Assembly: GCA_964529005.1 (NCBI GenBank)
Contig: CAZGUH010000016.1
Span: forward strand, 11,162-75,161
DNA: 64,000 nucleotides
Direction: 5' to 3'
DNA from: CAZGUH01 sp964529005
Lineage (GTDB): Bacteria > Actinomycetota > Acidimicrobiia > Acidimicrobiales > Ilumatobacteraceae
Positions 40,130 to 47,925 of the stretch are shown here, piece by piece; positions within the stretch are counted from its first letter, which is position 1, and each line of letters begins with the position of its first letter. Below the pieces are notes generated by a model that saw nothing but the letters and a program-made list of their open reading frames with translations, made no database searches and was not told where the DNA came from. The position numbers were made by a program, and so were the translations under genes.

Positions 40130-41188
40130 ATGGGCCGCCCGCTCACCGACGACGACGACCGGCTCCATCCGGTCGAACCTGTCCCGAACTGGAACGAGAG
40201 CCGCTACGTCGACTTCTGGGACGCGGCCGCGCGCATCGGTGGGTGGCTGCGGATCGGCAACCGCCCGAACGAGGGACATGCGGAGATGTCGGTGTGCGTC
40301 CACCTGCCCGACGGGTCGACCGCCTGCCGCTTCGACCGCCCGGCGATCACCGCCAATGCTCTGGCCGTCGACGGTCAGCGGTGGGACGTCGCCGAGCCCT
40401 GGCACACCACGCACGTCTCCTACGAGGGGCCCCTGCACGTCCTCGACGACGCCTGGGCGCTGGTCGAGGGCCGCCGGGCGTTCGACGGCGCTTCGAGCGT
40501 CGACGCCCGCATCGACCTCACCTGCACGACCGCCGGGCTGGCGGCGACGTTCGGGGCCGACCAGGATCACGTCGGCCTGATCTTCGTGCCCGGCCAGGCC
40601 GACGGGCACTACCAGCACCTCGCCCGCACGCACGGCACGATCACGATCGGCGGGCGCACGTACGCCGTCGACGGCCGCGGCGGCAAGGACCACTCGTGGG
40701 GGCCGCGCAACTGGCACGCCAAGGTTGCGTTCCGCTGGCTGATCGCTGCGTTCGACGACGCCAACGGGTTCATGCTGACGCGCTCGGTGAGCCCGGTGAC
40801 CCAGCGCCACGGGGGGTTCTGCCTCGTCGACGGCAAGCTGCTGCTCGTCGACGCGTTCACGACGCGCGATCACACCAGCGGGCCGCCGGACCACCGGCTC
40901 GAGCGCGTCGAGGTGACGATCCGCAGCGGCAGCCTGACGTGGACCGCGACCGGGACACCACAGGCATGGGCGCCGCTGCGTCATCGCCAGCGCACCGCGA
41001 GCGGCGCGCAGGTGCTGCGGATCGTGAAGTCGCCGACCGAGTGGGTGGACGGCAGAGGCCGCCACGGGACCGGGATGGCGGAGTACCACGACCTGCTCGT
41101 CGACGGGCGACCAGCGCTGCACGCCGCCGGACGCGACCCGCGACGCGTGGGTGGACACGACGGCGCGGCCGTCGAGGCCCCCAGGTGA
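40130..41188 (+). CDS. CrtC/AttH-like lipocalin-fold protein (DUF7064-type)
   Basis: A 352-residue protein with the GRGGKDHSWGPRNW box (about 182-195), which is the family mark of the hydroxyneurosporene hydratase (CrtC)/AttH-like beta-barrel proteins and of many uncharacterised actinobacterial proteins placed with acyl-CoA ligases. The rest is beta-rich. CrtC adds water to a C=C bond; whether this protein does is unknown. It begins seven bases after the synthetase stop and its own stop overlaps the kinase GTG start (GTGA), so all three are likely translated together. I give the fold with fair confidence but no function. Confidence 0.78.
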   Translation: MGRPLTDDDDRLHPVEPVPNWNESRYVDFWDAAARIGGWLRIGNRPNEGHAEMSVCVHLPDGSTACRFDRPAITANALAVDGQRWDVAEPWHTTHVSYEGPLHVLDDAWALVEGRRAFDGASSVDARIDLTCTTAGLAATFGADQDHVGLIFVPGQADGHYQHLARTHGTITIGGRTYAVDGRGGKDHSWGPRNWHAKVAFRWLIAAFDDANGFMLTRSVSPVTQRHGGFCLVDGKLLLVDAFTTRDHTSGPPDHRLERVEVTIRSGSLTWTATGTPQAWAPLRHRQRTASGAQVLRIVKSPTEWVDGRGRHGTGMAEYHDLLVDGRPALHAAGRDPRRVGGHDGAAVEAPR

Positions 41189-42261
41189 CCGCGACCGAGT
41201 TGCCCGGCCCACCGATCGACGGTCCGGAGGTCGAGCGCTGGATCGTCGCCCACGTGGCCGGGGCGACGCCGCCGCTGACGATGCGACTGATCACCGGCGG
41301 TCATTCGAATCGCACGTACCTCGTGACCGGCGGCGACGGGCAGCGGTTCGTGCTGCGCTGCCCGCCAGCCCATCCGGTCCCGGCCGGCACGCACGACGTC
41401 GTGCGCGAGCATCGCATCCTTCGCGCGCTGGCGGATTCTCCCGTGCCGGCGCCCCGCCCGCTGGCGCTGTGCGTCGACACGGACGTGAGCGCGGCGCCGT
41501 TCTTCGTGATGTCGTTCGCCGAGGGCCGCGTCGTCGCCTCGGTCGCCGACGTCGACGCTGTGCTGCCCACCCCGCAACTGCGCCACGCTGCGGCAGACGG
41601 CGTCGTCGACGCTCTCGCCGACCTCCACCGCGTCGACGTGGACGCCGTCGGCCTCGGCGACCTGGGTCCGCGCGAGCACTTCGTCGATCGCCAGCTGCGC
41701 CGCATGGGCCGCGTGTGGCAGCAGACCCGCACCCGCGACCTGCCGCTGATGGACGAGCTCGCCCGCCGGCTCGCCGCCTCCCAGCCGCCGCAACGGCACA
41801 CGGGCATCCTGCACGCCGACTACCGGCTCGGAAACGTGATGCTCGACGGCGCAGGCCGCGTGACGGCGATGCTCGACTGGGAGCTGTGCACCCTCGGCGA
41901 CGTGCTGGCCGACGTCGCGTTCCTGCTCGACAACTGGGATCTCCCGACGGATCGACACCGCTCGGTGTGGATGGAACGGCCACCGACGAACGCAGGTGGG
42001 TTCCCGACGCGCGACGCGCTCGTTGCCCGCTATGCCGCGCGCACGGGCTTCGACGTCTCCGGGCTGGGGTTCCATCGCGCGCTCGCCTACTGGAAGATCG
42101 CCGTCATCGCCGAAGGCATCAAGCGCCGCGCCGAGCACCGCGCCGGCATCGACGGCACGCCCATCGACCCCGAAGCGCACGCGCACCTCGAGCGCCGCGT
42201 CCGCGACGCCGCCGAGCTCGCCCACGAGCAGCTCCGTCTCGCCGAGCACGCTCATCCCTGA
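41185..42261 (+). CDS. APH/choline-kinase-fold phosphotransferase
   Basis: A 358-residue kinase-fold protein. The nucleotide Gly loop region is RLITGGHSNRTYLV, the catalytic loop is HADYRLGNVMLD (about 213-224) and the metal Asp lies in AMLDWELCTLGDVLADV. In catabolic loci these proteins are not antibiotic kinases; homologs such as LvaA and the N-terminal part of ACAD10/11 phosphorylate the hydroxyl of 4-hydroxyacyl-CoA. GTG 41185 overlaps the preceding stop by four bases. It shares its operon with an acyl-CoA synthetase, which fits a CoA-ester substrate. One of three in this window. Confidence 0.88.
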   Translation: MTATELPGPPIDGPEVERWIVAHVAGATPPLTMRLITGGHSNRTYLVTGGDGQRFVLRCPPAHPVPAGTHDVVREHRILRALADSPVPAPRPLALCVDTDVSAAPFFVMSFAEGRVVASVADVDAVLPTPQLRHAAADGVVDALADLHRVDVDAVGLGDLGPREHFVDRQLRRMGRVWQQTRTRDLPLMDELARRLAASQPPQRHTGILHADYRLGNVMLDGAGRVTAMLDWELCTLGDVLADVAFLLDNWDLPTDRHRSVWMERPPTNAGGFPTRDALVARYAARTGFDVSGLGFHRALAYWKIAVIAEGIKRRAEHRAGIDGTPIDPEAHAHLERRVRDAAELAHEQLRLAEHAHP

Positions 42262-42297
42262 GCACGGTTTCACCGGCGCCGGAGCAATGACGGGGTC

Positions 42298-42334
42298 CTT
42301 TCTCCGCGAAACCTTTCGGGCGAGAAAGTATGCT
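42298..42334 (+). promoter_or_regulatory. MarR promoter with inverted repeat
   Basis: CTTTCTC (42298-42304) and GAGAAAG (42322-42328) are a perfect 7-base inverted pair 17 bases apart; an inner pair CTTTC/GAAAG also exists. They abut a TATGCT -10-like box (42329-42334), six bases before ATG 42341. The layout suits autoregulation by the MarR protein. Confidence 0.5.
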
Positions 42335-42340
42335 GGGCCG

Positions 42341-42793
42341 ATGCCCCGCGCCGCGCCCGCCGAGATCGACCCGCACACCGACGCGCACGCCGCGCGGCTG
42401 CGCTTCGTCATCGGGCGGCTCGACCGCCAGCTGCGCCAGCAGACCGACACCACGCTGAGCCCCACGATGCTCAGCATCTTCGGCTCGATCCACCTGCTCG
42501 GTCCGATCAGCCTGGGCGAGCTCGCCGCGCACGAGCGGCTCAGCGCGCCGACGATCAGCAAGGCCGCCACCGAGCTCGAGCAGCAGGGCATGATCGAACG
42601 CATCCGCGATGCCGACGATCGCCGCGTCTGGCGGGTGCAGGTGACGCGCAAGGGCGAGCGCTGGTCGCTCGCCCTCCGAGCCCAGCGCAACGCGTGGCTC
42701 GCCCAGCGCATCGGGCGCCTCGATCCCGACGACCGGGCGGCGCTGCTCGCCGCGGTCCCCGTGTTGGAGCGCATCCTTGACCTCGACGACTGA
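42341..42793 (+). CDS. MarR-family transcriptional regulator
   Basis: A 150-residue winged-helix regulator. The recognition helix is SAPTISKAATELEQQGMIERI (cited as SAPTISKAATELEQQGM, about 67-83) followed by the wing DADDRRVWRVQVTRKG, the usual MarR D-x-R-x-x-x-x-x-LT-x-x-G pattern. As a dimer it would repress its own gene and its neighbours until a ligand, often an aromatic acid or its CoA ester, binds. It starts directly after a -10 box (leaderless). The MFS gene begins inside its last codons, so regulator and exporter are co-transcribed. Confidence 0.92.
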   Translation: MPRAAPAEIDPHTDAHAARLRFVIGRLDRQLRQQTDTTLSPTMLSIFGSIHLLGPISLGELAAHERLSAPTISKAATELEQQGMIERIRDADDRRVWRVQVTRKGERWSLALRAQRNAWLAQRIGRLDPDDRAALLAAVPVLERILDLDD

Positions 42794-44102
42794 CAGCAGC
42801 GACGCCGCGCTCGGTCCCGCGCCCAGGCCCCGCTCGCGCCTCGGGCACGCCACCCGCGACATGTTCCGCTCGGTGCGCGTGCGGAACTACCGCTTGTGGT
42901 TTATCGGGCAGCTGATCTCGATGACGGGGTTCTTCACCGGCATGGTCGGCCAGTCGCTGCTCGTCCTCGACCTCACCGACGACGGGTCGTGGCTCGGCGT
43001 CACCGTAGCCCTCCAGTTCCTCCCGGCGCTGTTCCTCAGCCCGCTGGCCGGGGTGCTGAGCGACCGGATCGACAAGCGACGGCTGATGCTCGCCACCCAG
43101 TCGGCGATGATGTGCCTCGCCCTGATCCTCGGCGTGCTCACACTCACTGGTGTCGTCACGCTGGCGTGGGTGCTCGTGCTCGCCTTGCTCTCCGGGCTCG
43201 CCTGGTGCGTCGACCAGCCGGCGCGCAGCACGATCGTGGTCGAGCTCGTCGACCGCGAGGACTGCGCCAACGCCGTCAGCCTCAACGCCGCCCTCGGCCA
43301 ATTCTCGAAGATCACCGGACCGGCGCTGGCCGGCCTGATCGGCGCCACCGCCGGCCTCGGGTGGTGCTTCATGGCCAACGGCATCACCTCGATCGCCGTG
43401 TTGCTCGCCTTGGGGCTGATGCGCCCCGCGGAGATCCACACCGCTCCGGTCGTCCGCCGCCAGAAGGGCCAGATCCGCGAGGGCTTCGTCTACACCTACC
43501 GGCATCCGCAGCTGCGCATCGTGATGTCGCTGCTGCCGGTCGTGGCGCTGCTGACGCTCCAGTGGAACGTGCTGCTGCCGCTGTTCGCCACCCGTGACCT
43601 CGACGGCGACGCGGGGACGTTCGGCCTGCTGATGGCGGTGATGAGCGTCGGGTCGGTGAGCGGGACGCTGTGGCTCGCCCGCCGGCGCACGATGCCGATC
43701 CCGACGCTGCTGACCAGCGCGCTCGGCTTGGGACTGGCCGAGATCGCGCTCGCCGCGGCGCCGTCGACCCCGCTGGCGTGCATCGCGATCACCGCAGCCG
43801 GCGCCGGGGTGATGACGACGGTGAACGGAAGCGCCGTGCTGCTCCAGCTGACGGCGGCCCCGGCGATGCGCGGCCGGGTGATGGCGTTGTTCAGCATGAC
43901 CACTGTCGGTCTCAACGCGGCGGCGACCCCGGCGATGGGCGCCTTCGCCGAGCGATTCGGCGCACGGACCGGGCTGATGATCGGCGGCGCGGCGGCGGTC
44001 GTCGTGTCGAGCGTGATCCGCCTCGCGCCCGCCCGCGCCCAGAGCGGGCGGCTGGCGACGAACGTGCGGACGCTGTTTCGCGCCGCGCCGCACACGGAGT
44101 GA
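42777..44102 (+). CDS. MFS transporter (EntS-like exporter type)
   Basis: The 441-residue membrane protein has about 11-12 hydrophobic helices, beginning with NYRLWFIGQLISMTGFF and the loop LSDRIDKRRLMLATQS between helices 2 and 3, a classic MFS mark. Its closest general type is the MFS_3/EntS group of exporters. The start is TTG 42777, overlapping MarR by 17 bases; no other good start exists before the first helix. With MarR it resembles a drug- or metabolite-efflux pair, perhaps exporting a toxic pathway intermediate. Confidence 0.9.
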   Translation: MTSTTDSSDAALGPAPRPRSRLGHATRDMFRSVRVRNYRLWFIGQLISMTGFFTGMVGQSLLVLDLTDDGSWLGVTVALQFLPALFLSPLAGVLSDRIDKRRLMLATQSAMMCLALILGVLTLTGVVTLAWVLVLALLSGLAWCVDQPARSTIVVELVDREDCANAVSLNAALGQFSKITGPALAGLIGATAGLGWCFMANGITSIAVLLALGLMRPAEIHTAPVVRRQKGQIREGFVYTYRHPQLRIVMSLLPVVALLTLQWNVLLPLFATRDLDGDAGTFGLLMAVMSVGSVSGTLWLARRRTMPIPTLLTSALGLGLAEIALAAAPSTPLACIAITAAGAGVMTTVNGSAVLLQLTAAPAMRGRVMALFSMTTVGLNAAATPAMGAFAERFGARTGLMIGGAAAVVVSSVIRLAPARAQSGRLATNVRTLFRAAPHTE

Positions 44103-44116
44103 CCGGAGGCCAGCCG

Positions 44117-45220
44117 ATGCCCCGGGCCGAGACCCACGGCGCAACGCTCGTGCCCGCGCGCCGGTCGGACCTCGACGCCGGGTGGCTGACGCGCGTGCTC
44201 CAGCAGCGCTACCGCGGCATCGAGGTCGCCGCGCTGGAGGTGCGCGAGGTCACCAACGGCACGTGCAGCAGGGTCCGGGTGCACGCCGAATACACCGGCG
44301 ACGCCGGCTCGGCGCCCGCCCCGCCACCGCAGGACCTGTTCGTCAAGACGTGCTTCGTCGACAACCCGTTCTTCGAGAAGAACCGGCTCAACGGCCGGGT
44401 CGGCAACGAGGGCCGGTTCTACGCCGAGCTGCTGCCGACACTCGACGTGCCGGCGCCCCGATTGCACGCGTTCGCCTCCGTGGCGGACGAAGGCCGCTTC
44501 GTCATCGTGATGGACGACCTCCAGTCGCTGGGGGCCGTGTGGGGGCACGCGCTGCGGCCGATCGACGCCGACTTCGCGGACACGATCATCGGCCACATGG
44601 CCGGGATGCACGCCCGCTACTGGAACTCGCCCGCCGTCCACGCCATGGCATGGCTGCCCACGCCGCACGACGACCCGAGCCCGGAGAGCCGCCTGCGCTG
44701 GATCCAGCCGGGGCTCGAGCGGCTGCGGTCCGGCCGCGCCGGGGACGTGCCGGCGAGCATGTCCGACCCAGCGGAGCTCGGCAGGACGCTGCTGCGGCTC
44801 ACCGCCCACATCTCGACCGGGCCGATCACGCTGCTCCACGGCGACCCGCACCTCGGCAACTTCGCCTTCCTCGACGGCCGCCGCCCGGTGTTCACCGACT
44901 GGGCCGTGCACCGCGGGCACGCCGTGTACGACCTCGGCTACTTCCTCGCCTCGTCGCTCACCACGGACGACCGCCGGGCGCACGAGCGCGACCTGCTGCG
45001 CGGCTACCTCGATCGTCTCGATGCGGCGGGGATCGCTGTGCCGACGTTCGACGAGCTGTGGCTGTCCTACCGTGCCCAGGTGCTCTACGGGCTGATGGTC
45101 TGGCTGCCCGTGCCCGACCACATGCAGCCCGACGCGATCGTCGACGCCTACACGCGCCGCCAGCTCGCGGCGTGCGCCGACTTGGACAGCGTCGGAGCGA
45201 TCGCGGCCCTCACCCGTTGA
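44117..45220 (+). CDS. APH-fold phosphotransferase
   Basis: A 367-residue kinase-fold protein with the catalytic loop LLHGDPHLGNFAF (about 238-250) and metal-binding VFTDWAVHRGHAVYDLGYFL. REVTNGTCSRVRV is the probable glycine-loop region and DLFVKTCF holds the ATP-binding Lys. It belongs to the ecdysteroid-kinase-like/EcKinase or APH branch often found with acyl-CoA dehydrogenases. ATG 44117 has GGAGG eight bases upstream. The gene ends 11 bases inside the convergent amidohydrolase gene. The substrate is probably a hydroxylated acid or its CoA ester, by comparison with its paralogs. Confidence 0.87.
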   Translation: MPRAETHGATLVPARRSDLDAGWLTRVLQQRYRGIEVAALEVREVTNGTCSRVRVHAEYTGDAGSAPAPPPQDLFVKTCFVDNPFFEKNRLNGRVGNEGRFYAELLPTLDVPAPRLHAFASVADEGRFVIVMDDLQSLGAVWGHALRPIDADFADTIIGHMAGMHARYWNSPAVHAMAWLPTPHDDPSPESRLRWIQPGLERLRSGRAGDVPASMSDPAELGRTLLRLTAHISTGPITLLHGDPHLGNFAFLDGRRPVFTDWAVHRGHAVYDLGYFLASSLTTDDRRAHERDLLRGYLDRLDAAGIAVPTFDELWLSYRAQVLYGLMVWLPVPDHMQPDAIVDAYTRRQLAACADLDSVGAIAALTR

Positions 45221-46544
45221 GCGCCAGCGCCTGCACGGGCGTCGGGGGCGCGATCCCGTACAGCCGAGCGAGGTTGCCGCCGAAGATCGCCTCCTGCTGC
45301 TCACGCGGCAACGGGACCTTCTCCAGCATCTCGGCGATGCGCTGCTGGCTGGCCGGCCAGCACCCCTCGTAGTGCGGGTAGTCGCTGCCCCAGATCAGCG
45401 GCTCGACACCCGTGATGTCCACGTTGCGCAGCGCCACCCAGTCGTCGGCGAACCCGACGTGGATCTGGCGGCGCACGTACTCGCTGGGGCGCAGCGGGTA
45501 GGGCCACACCGTGTCGTACTCGTAGTCGGCGAACTGGGGCACGAGCGCGCCGTCGGCGGTGAAGAACTTCAGGCGCACCTCGCGGGCGCGGGTGCCGGTC
45601 TTGCCGGTCCACGTGTCGTCCATGTCGAACATCAACGGCGCGAGCCAGCGGCCGCCGACCTCGACGAAGAAGAAGTGCAGGTCGGGATGGCGCTCGAGCA
45701 CGCCGCCGGCGATCAGCTGCGGGATCGTGACCTGCGCCTGGAACGCGGCGCCGCCGCCCAGCGATCCCAGGCACACCGCCTCCGCCATCCGCCGGAACGC
45801 CGCGCTGCGCACCGCGTGCGCAGGATCGTCGGCGTACGAGGGGCCGTTGACGATGTCACCCATGACGATGCTCGGCGGGAGCGCCTGTTCGCCTGACTGC
45901 CCGCCGACGTGCATGTTGATCACCATGCCGTGCGCACTCGCCGCGGCCCAGATCGGCTCGTAGAGATCGAGGAAGTACGGCTTGTCCGGACGCGCGCTCT
46001 GCGGCAGCTCGATGCCGCGGAAGCCCAGCGAGGCCGCCCGCTCGATCTCACCGACGGCGGCCTGCACGTCCTCGATCGGGATGATCGCGTTCCCGATCAG
46101 CCGGTCGGTGAGGAACCGCTCGGCGATGAAGTCGTTGTAGATGCGCGCGCAGGCGATCGCCAGCTCCGTGTCGTCGGTGCGGAAGATCGCGTTGCCGGCG
46201 TTGGGGTGGATGTTGTCGGCCCAGACGCCGTCCAGATCCATGTCCCGCAGGCGCTTGCCCACTTCGCCGCGCTCGATCAGCTCGACGGTGTCGAAGTCGA
46301 AGTCGTCCTCGTGCTCGGGCAGCACGAACACCGGCCGCCCGTCCTTGAGGTAGCGGGCGTACTCGGGCGCCACCACCCGCTTGCGCCCGTCGATCGCGTG
46401 CAGCAGCCGCCAGCGCCCGTCGCCGGGCAGGCGGCTGTACGCCGGGCCGATGCCGCCGGCGCGCTCGAGCATGTGCTCGGGCAGGCGGGAGCTCCACAGG
46501 TCCTCGGGCTCGCTGACGTGCCCGTCACCGCTCATCAGGATCAT
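45210..46544 (-). CDS. ACMSD-like amidohydrolase (PF04909 type)
   Basis: A 444-residue paralog, with LMSGDGHVSEPEDLW as metal pair near the N terminus, MVINMHVGGQSGEQ in the barrel and WGSDYPHYEGCWP near the C terminus. The start ATG 46544 has GAGGGAGG just upstream, inside the open frame that extends to 46574, so the longer version is unlikely. The operon places it after an acyl-CoA dehydrogenase and kinase. Its 3' end overlaps the convergent kinase gene by 11 bases. Function beyond metal-dependent hydrolysis or decarboxylation is not deducible. Confidence 0.9.
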   Translation of the reverse strand: MILMSGDGHVSEPEDLWSSRLPEHMLERAGGIGPAYSRLPGDGRWRLLHAIDGRKRVVAPEYARYLKDGRPVFVLPEHEDDFDFDTVELIERGEVGKRLRDMDLDGVWADNIHPNAGNAIFRTDDTELAIACARIYNDFIAERFLTDRLIGNAIIPIEDVQAAVGEIERAASLGFRGIELPQSARPDKPYFLDLYEPIWAAASAHGMVINMHVGGQSGEQALPPSIVMGDIVNGPSYADDPAHAVRSAAFRRMAEAVCLGSLGGGAAFQAQVTIPQLIAGGVLERHPDLHFFFVEVGGRWLAPLMFDMDDTWTGKTGTRAREVRLKFFTADGALVPQFADYEYDTVWPYPLRPSEYVRRQIHVGFADDWVALRNVDITGVEPLIWGSDYPHYEGCWPASQQRIAEMLEKVPLPREQQEAIFGGNLARLYGIAPPTPVQALALNG

Positions 46545-46581
46545 CGTCCCTCCCTCGAACTCCGTGCTCGTCATGGTCCGC

Positions 46582-47907
46582 TCAGCGCAGCGCGCCGTGC
46601 TCCGCCTCCCACGCTGCCTGCTCGGCGAGGGCGTGGGCGAACCTCTTCCGTGCGTCGTCGAGGCGCGCCGGGATCCACTCCGTCGGCCACAGGCCGGCGG
46701 CGGGCCTGTGCTCCTTGAGCACCTGGCGGGCGACCGTCACCGTGTGGACCTCGGACGGGCCGTCCCAGATGGCGTACATCGGCACGCTCATCCACATCTG
46801 GCCGAGCGGCGTCTCGTTCGAGACCCCCAGCGCGCCGTGGATGTGCACGGCGCGCTCGACCACGTCGTGGACGACCTTGGCGCCCATGTTCTTGATCGCC
46901 GCGACCTCCTTGCGGACGTTCGCCGTGCCGCCGCTGTTGTCGATCTTCCACGCCGTGTGCAGCACGAACAGCCGGTACTGCTGGATCTGCGCCCAGCTCT
47001 CGGCGATCGCGTGCTGGACGAGCTGCTTGTCGGCGATCAGGGAGCCCTGCGTCGTGCGCGACAGCGCCCGCTCGCACATCATCTCGAAGGCGCGGTTGCA
47101 GAGCCCGACAGCGCGCATCGAGTGGTGCACGCGGCCGCCGCCGAGACGTGTCTGGGCGACGGCGAACGCCTGCCCCTCGCCCCCGAGCAGCGCGTCGGCG
47201 GGCACGCGCACGTCGTTGTAACGGATGTGCGGGTGGCCGGTGCCCTCGCCTTCGGCTTCACCCATCAGCCGCGTCTCGCGGAGGAACTCGATGCCCGGGG
47301 TCTCGGCCGGCACGAGGAACATCGACATGCCCTTGGTCGCGTCGACGTCGGGGTTCGTCACCGCCATGACGATGAACAGGCTGGCGTGCGGCGCGTTGGA
47401 GGTGAAGAACTTCTCGCCGGTGATCACCCACTCGTCCCCGTCGCGCACCGCCCGGGTGCGGAACTGGCGTGGGTCGGATCCGGCGTGCGGCTCGGTCATC
47501 GAGTAGCAGGAGAACAGCTCCCCTTCGAGCAACGGCCCGAGATACTTGGCCTTCTGCTCCTCGGTGCCGTAGTGGGCGATGATCTCGCTGTTGCCCGTGT
47601 CGGGCGCCTGCACGCCGAAGATCGTCGGCGCCCAGTTGTTGCGGCCCAGGATCTCGTTCATCAGGGCGAGCTTCAGCTGCCCGTAGCCCTTTCCGCCTTG
47701 CTCCGGGCTGAGGTGGCAGGCGAACAGACCGCGGTCTTTGACCTGCTGCTTGAGCGGCTCGACGACCTTCTTCAGCCACGGCGGAGGCGGGGTGTGGTGG
47801 TAGTGCGGCCACAGCAGAGCGACGGGTTCGATCTCTTCGTCGACGAACTCCCGAATCCAGTCGAGCTCCTTCTGGAACTCGGGTTCGGTGCTGAAGTCCC
47901 ATGCCAT
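46582..47907 (-). CDS. Acyl-CoA dehydrogenase, ACAD10/11-like
   Basis: At 441 residues it is longer than common acyl-CoA dehydrogenases. FSCYSMTEPHAGSDPRQFRTRAV is shortened here as YSMTEPHAGSDPRQF (about 134-148); TGEKFFTSNAPHASLFIVMA follows. The C-terminal loop is IWDGPSEVHTVTVARQVL, the DGP-x-EVH form typical of ACAD10/ACAD11 and LvaC rather than YEGT. In those enzymes the dehydrogenase domain removes phosphate from 4-phosphoacyl-CoA. The kinase gene immediately upstream (18 bases away) makes the same two-step chemistry likely here. Confidence 0.93.
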   Translation of the reverse strand: MAWDFSTEPEFQKELDWIREFVDEEIEPVALLWPHYHHTPPPPWLKKVVEPLKQQVKDRGLFACHLSPEQGGKGYGQLKLALMNEILGRNNWAPTIFGVQAPDTGNSEIIAHYGTEEQKAKYLGPLLEGELFSCYSMTEPHAGSDPRQFRTRAVRDGDEWVITGEKFFTSNAPHASLFIVMAVTNPDVDATKGMSMFLVPAETPGIEFLRETRLMGEAEGEGTGHPHIRYNDVRVPADALLGGEGQAFAVAQTRLGGGRVHHSMRAVGLCNRAFEMMCERALSRTTQGSLIADKQLVQHAIAESWAQIQQYRLFVLHTAWKIDNSGGTANVRKEVAAIKNMGAKVVHDVVERAVHIHGALGVSNETPLGQMWMSVPMYAIWDGPSEVHTVTVARQVLKEHRPAAGLWPTEWIPARLDDARKRFAHALAEQAAWEAEHGALR

Positions 47908-47925
47908 GGGAGATGTCCCCTCGGT

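Noticed and set aside
41185..42261. Aminoglycoside resistance kinase
   Set aside because: Fold and motifs are shared with many kinases; neighbours are CoA-ligase and catabolic genes, not resistance genes.
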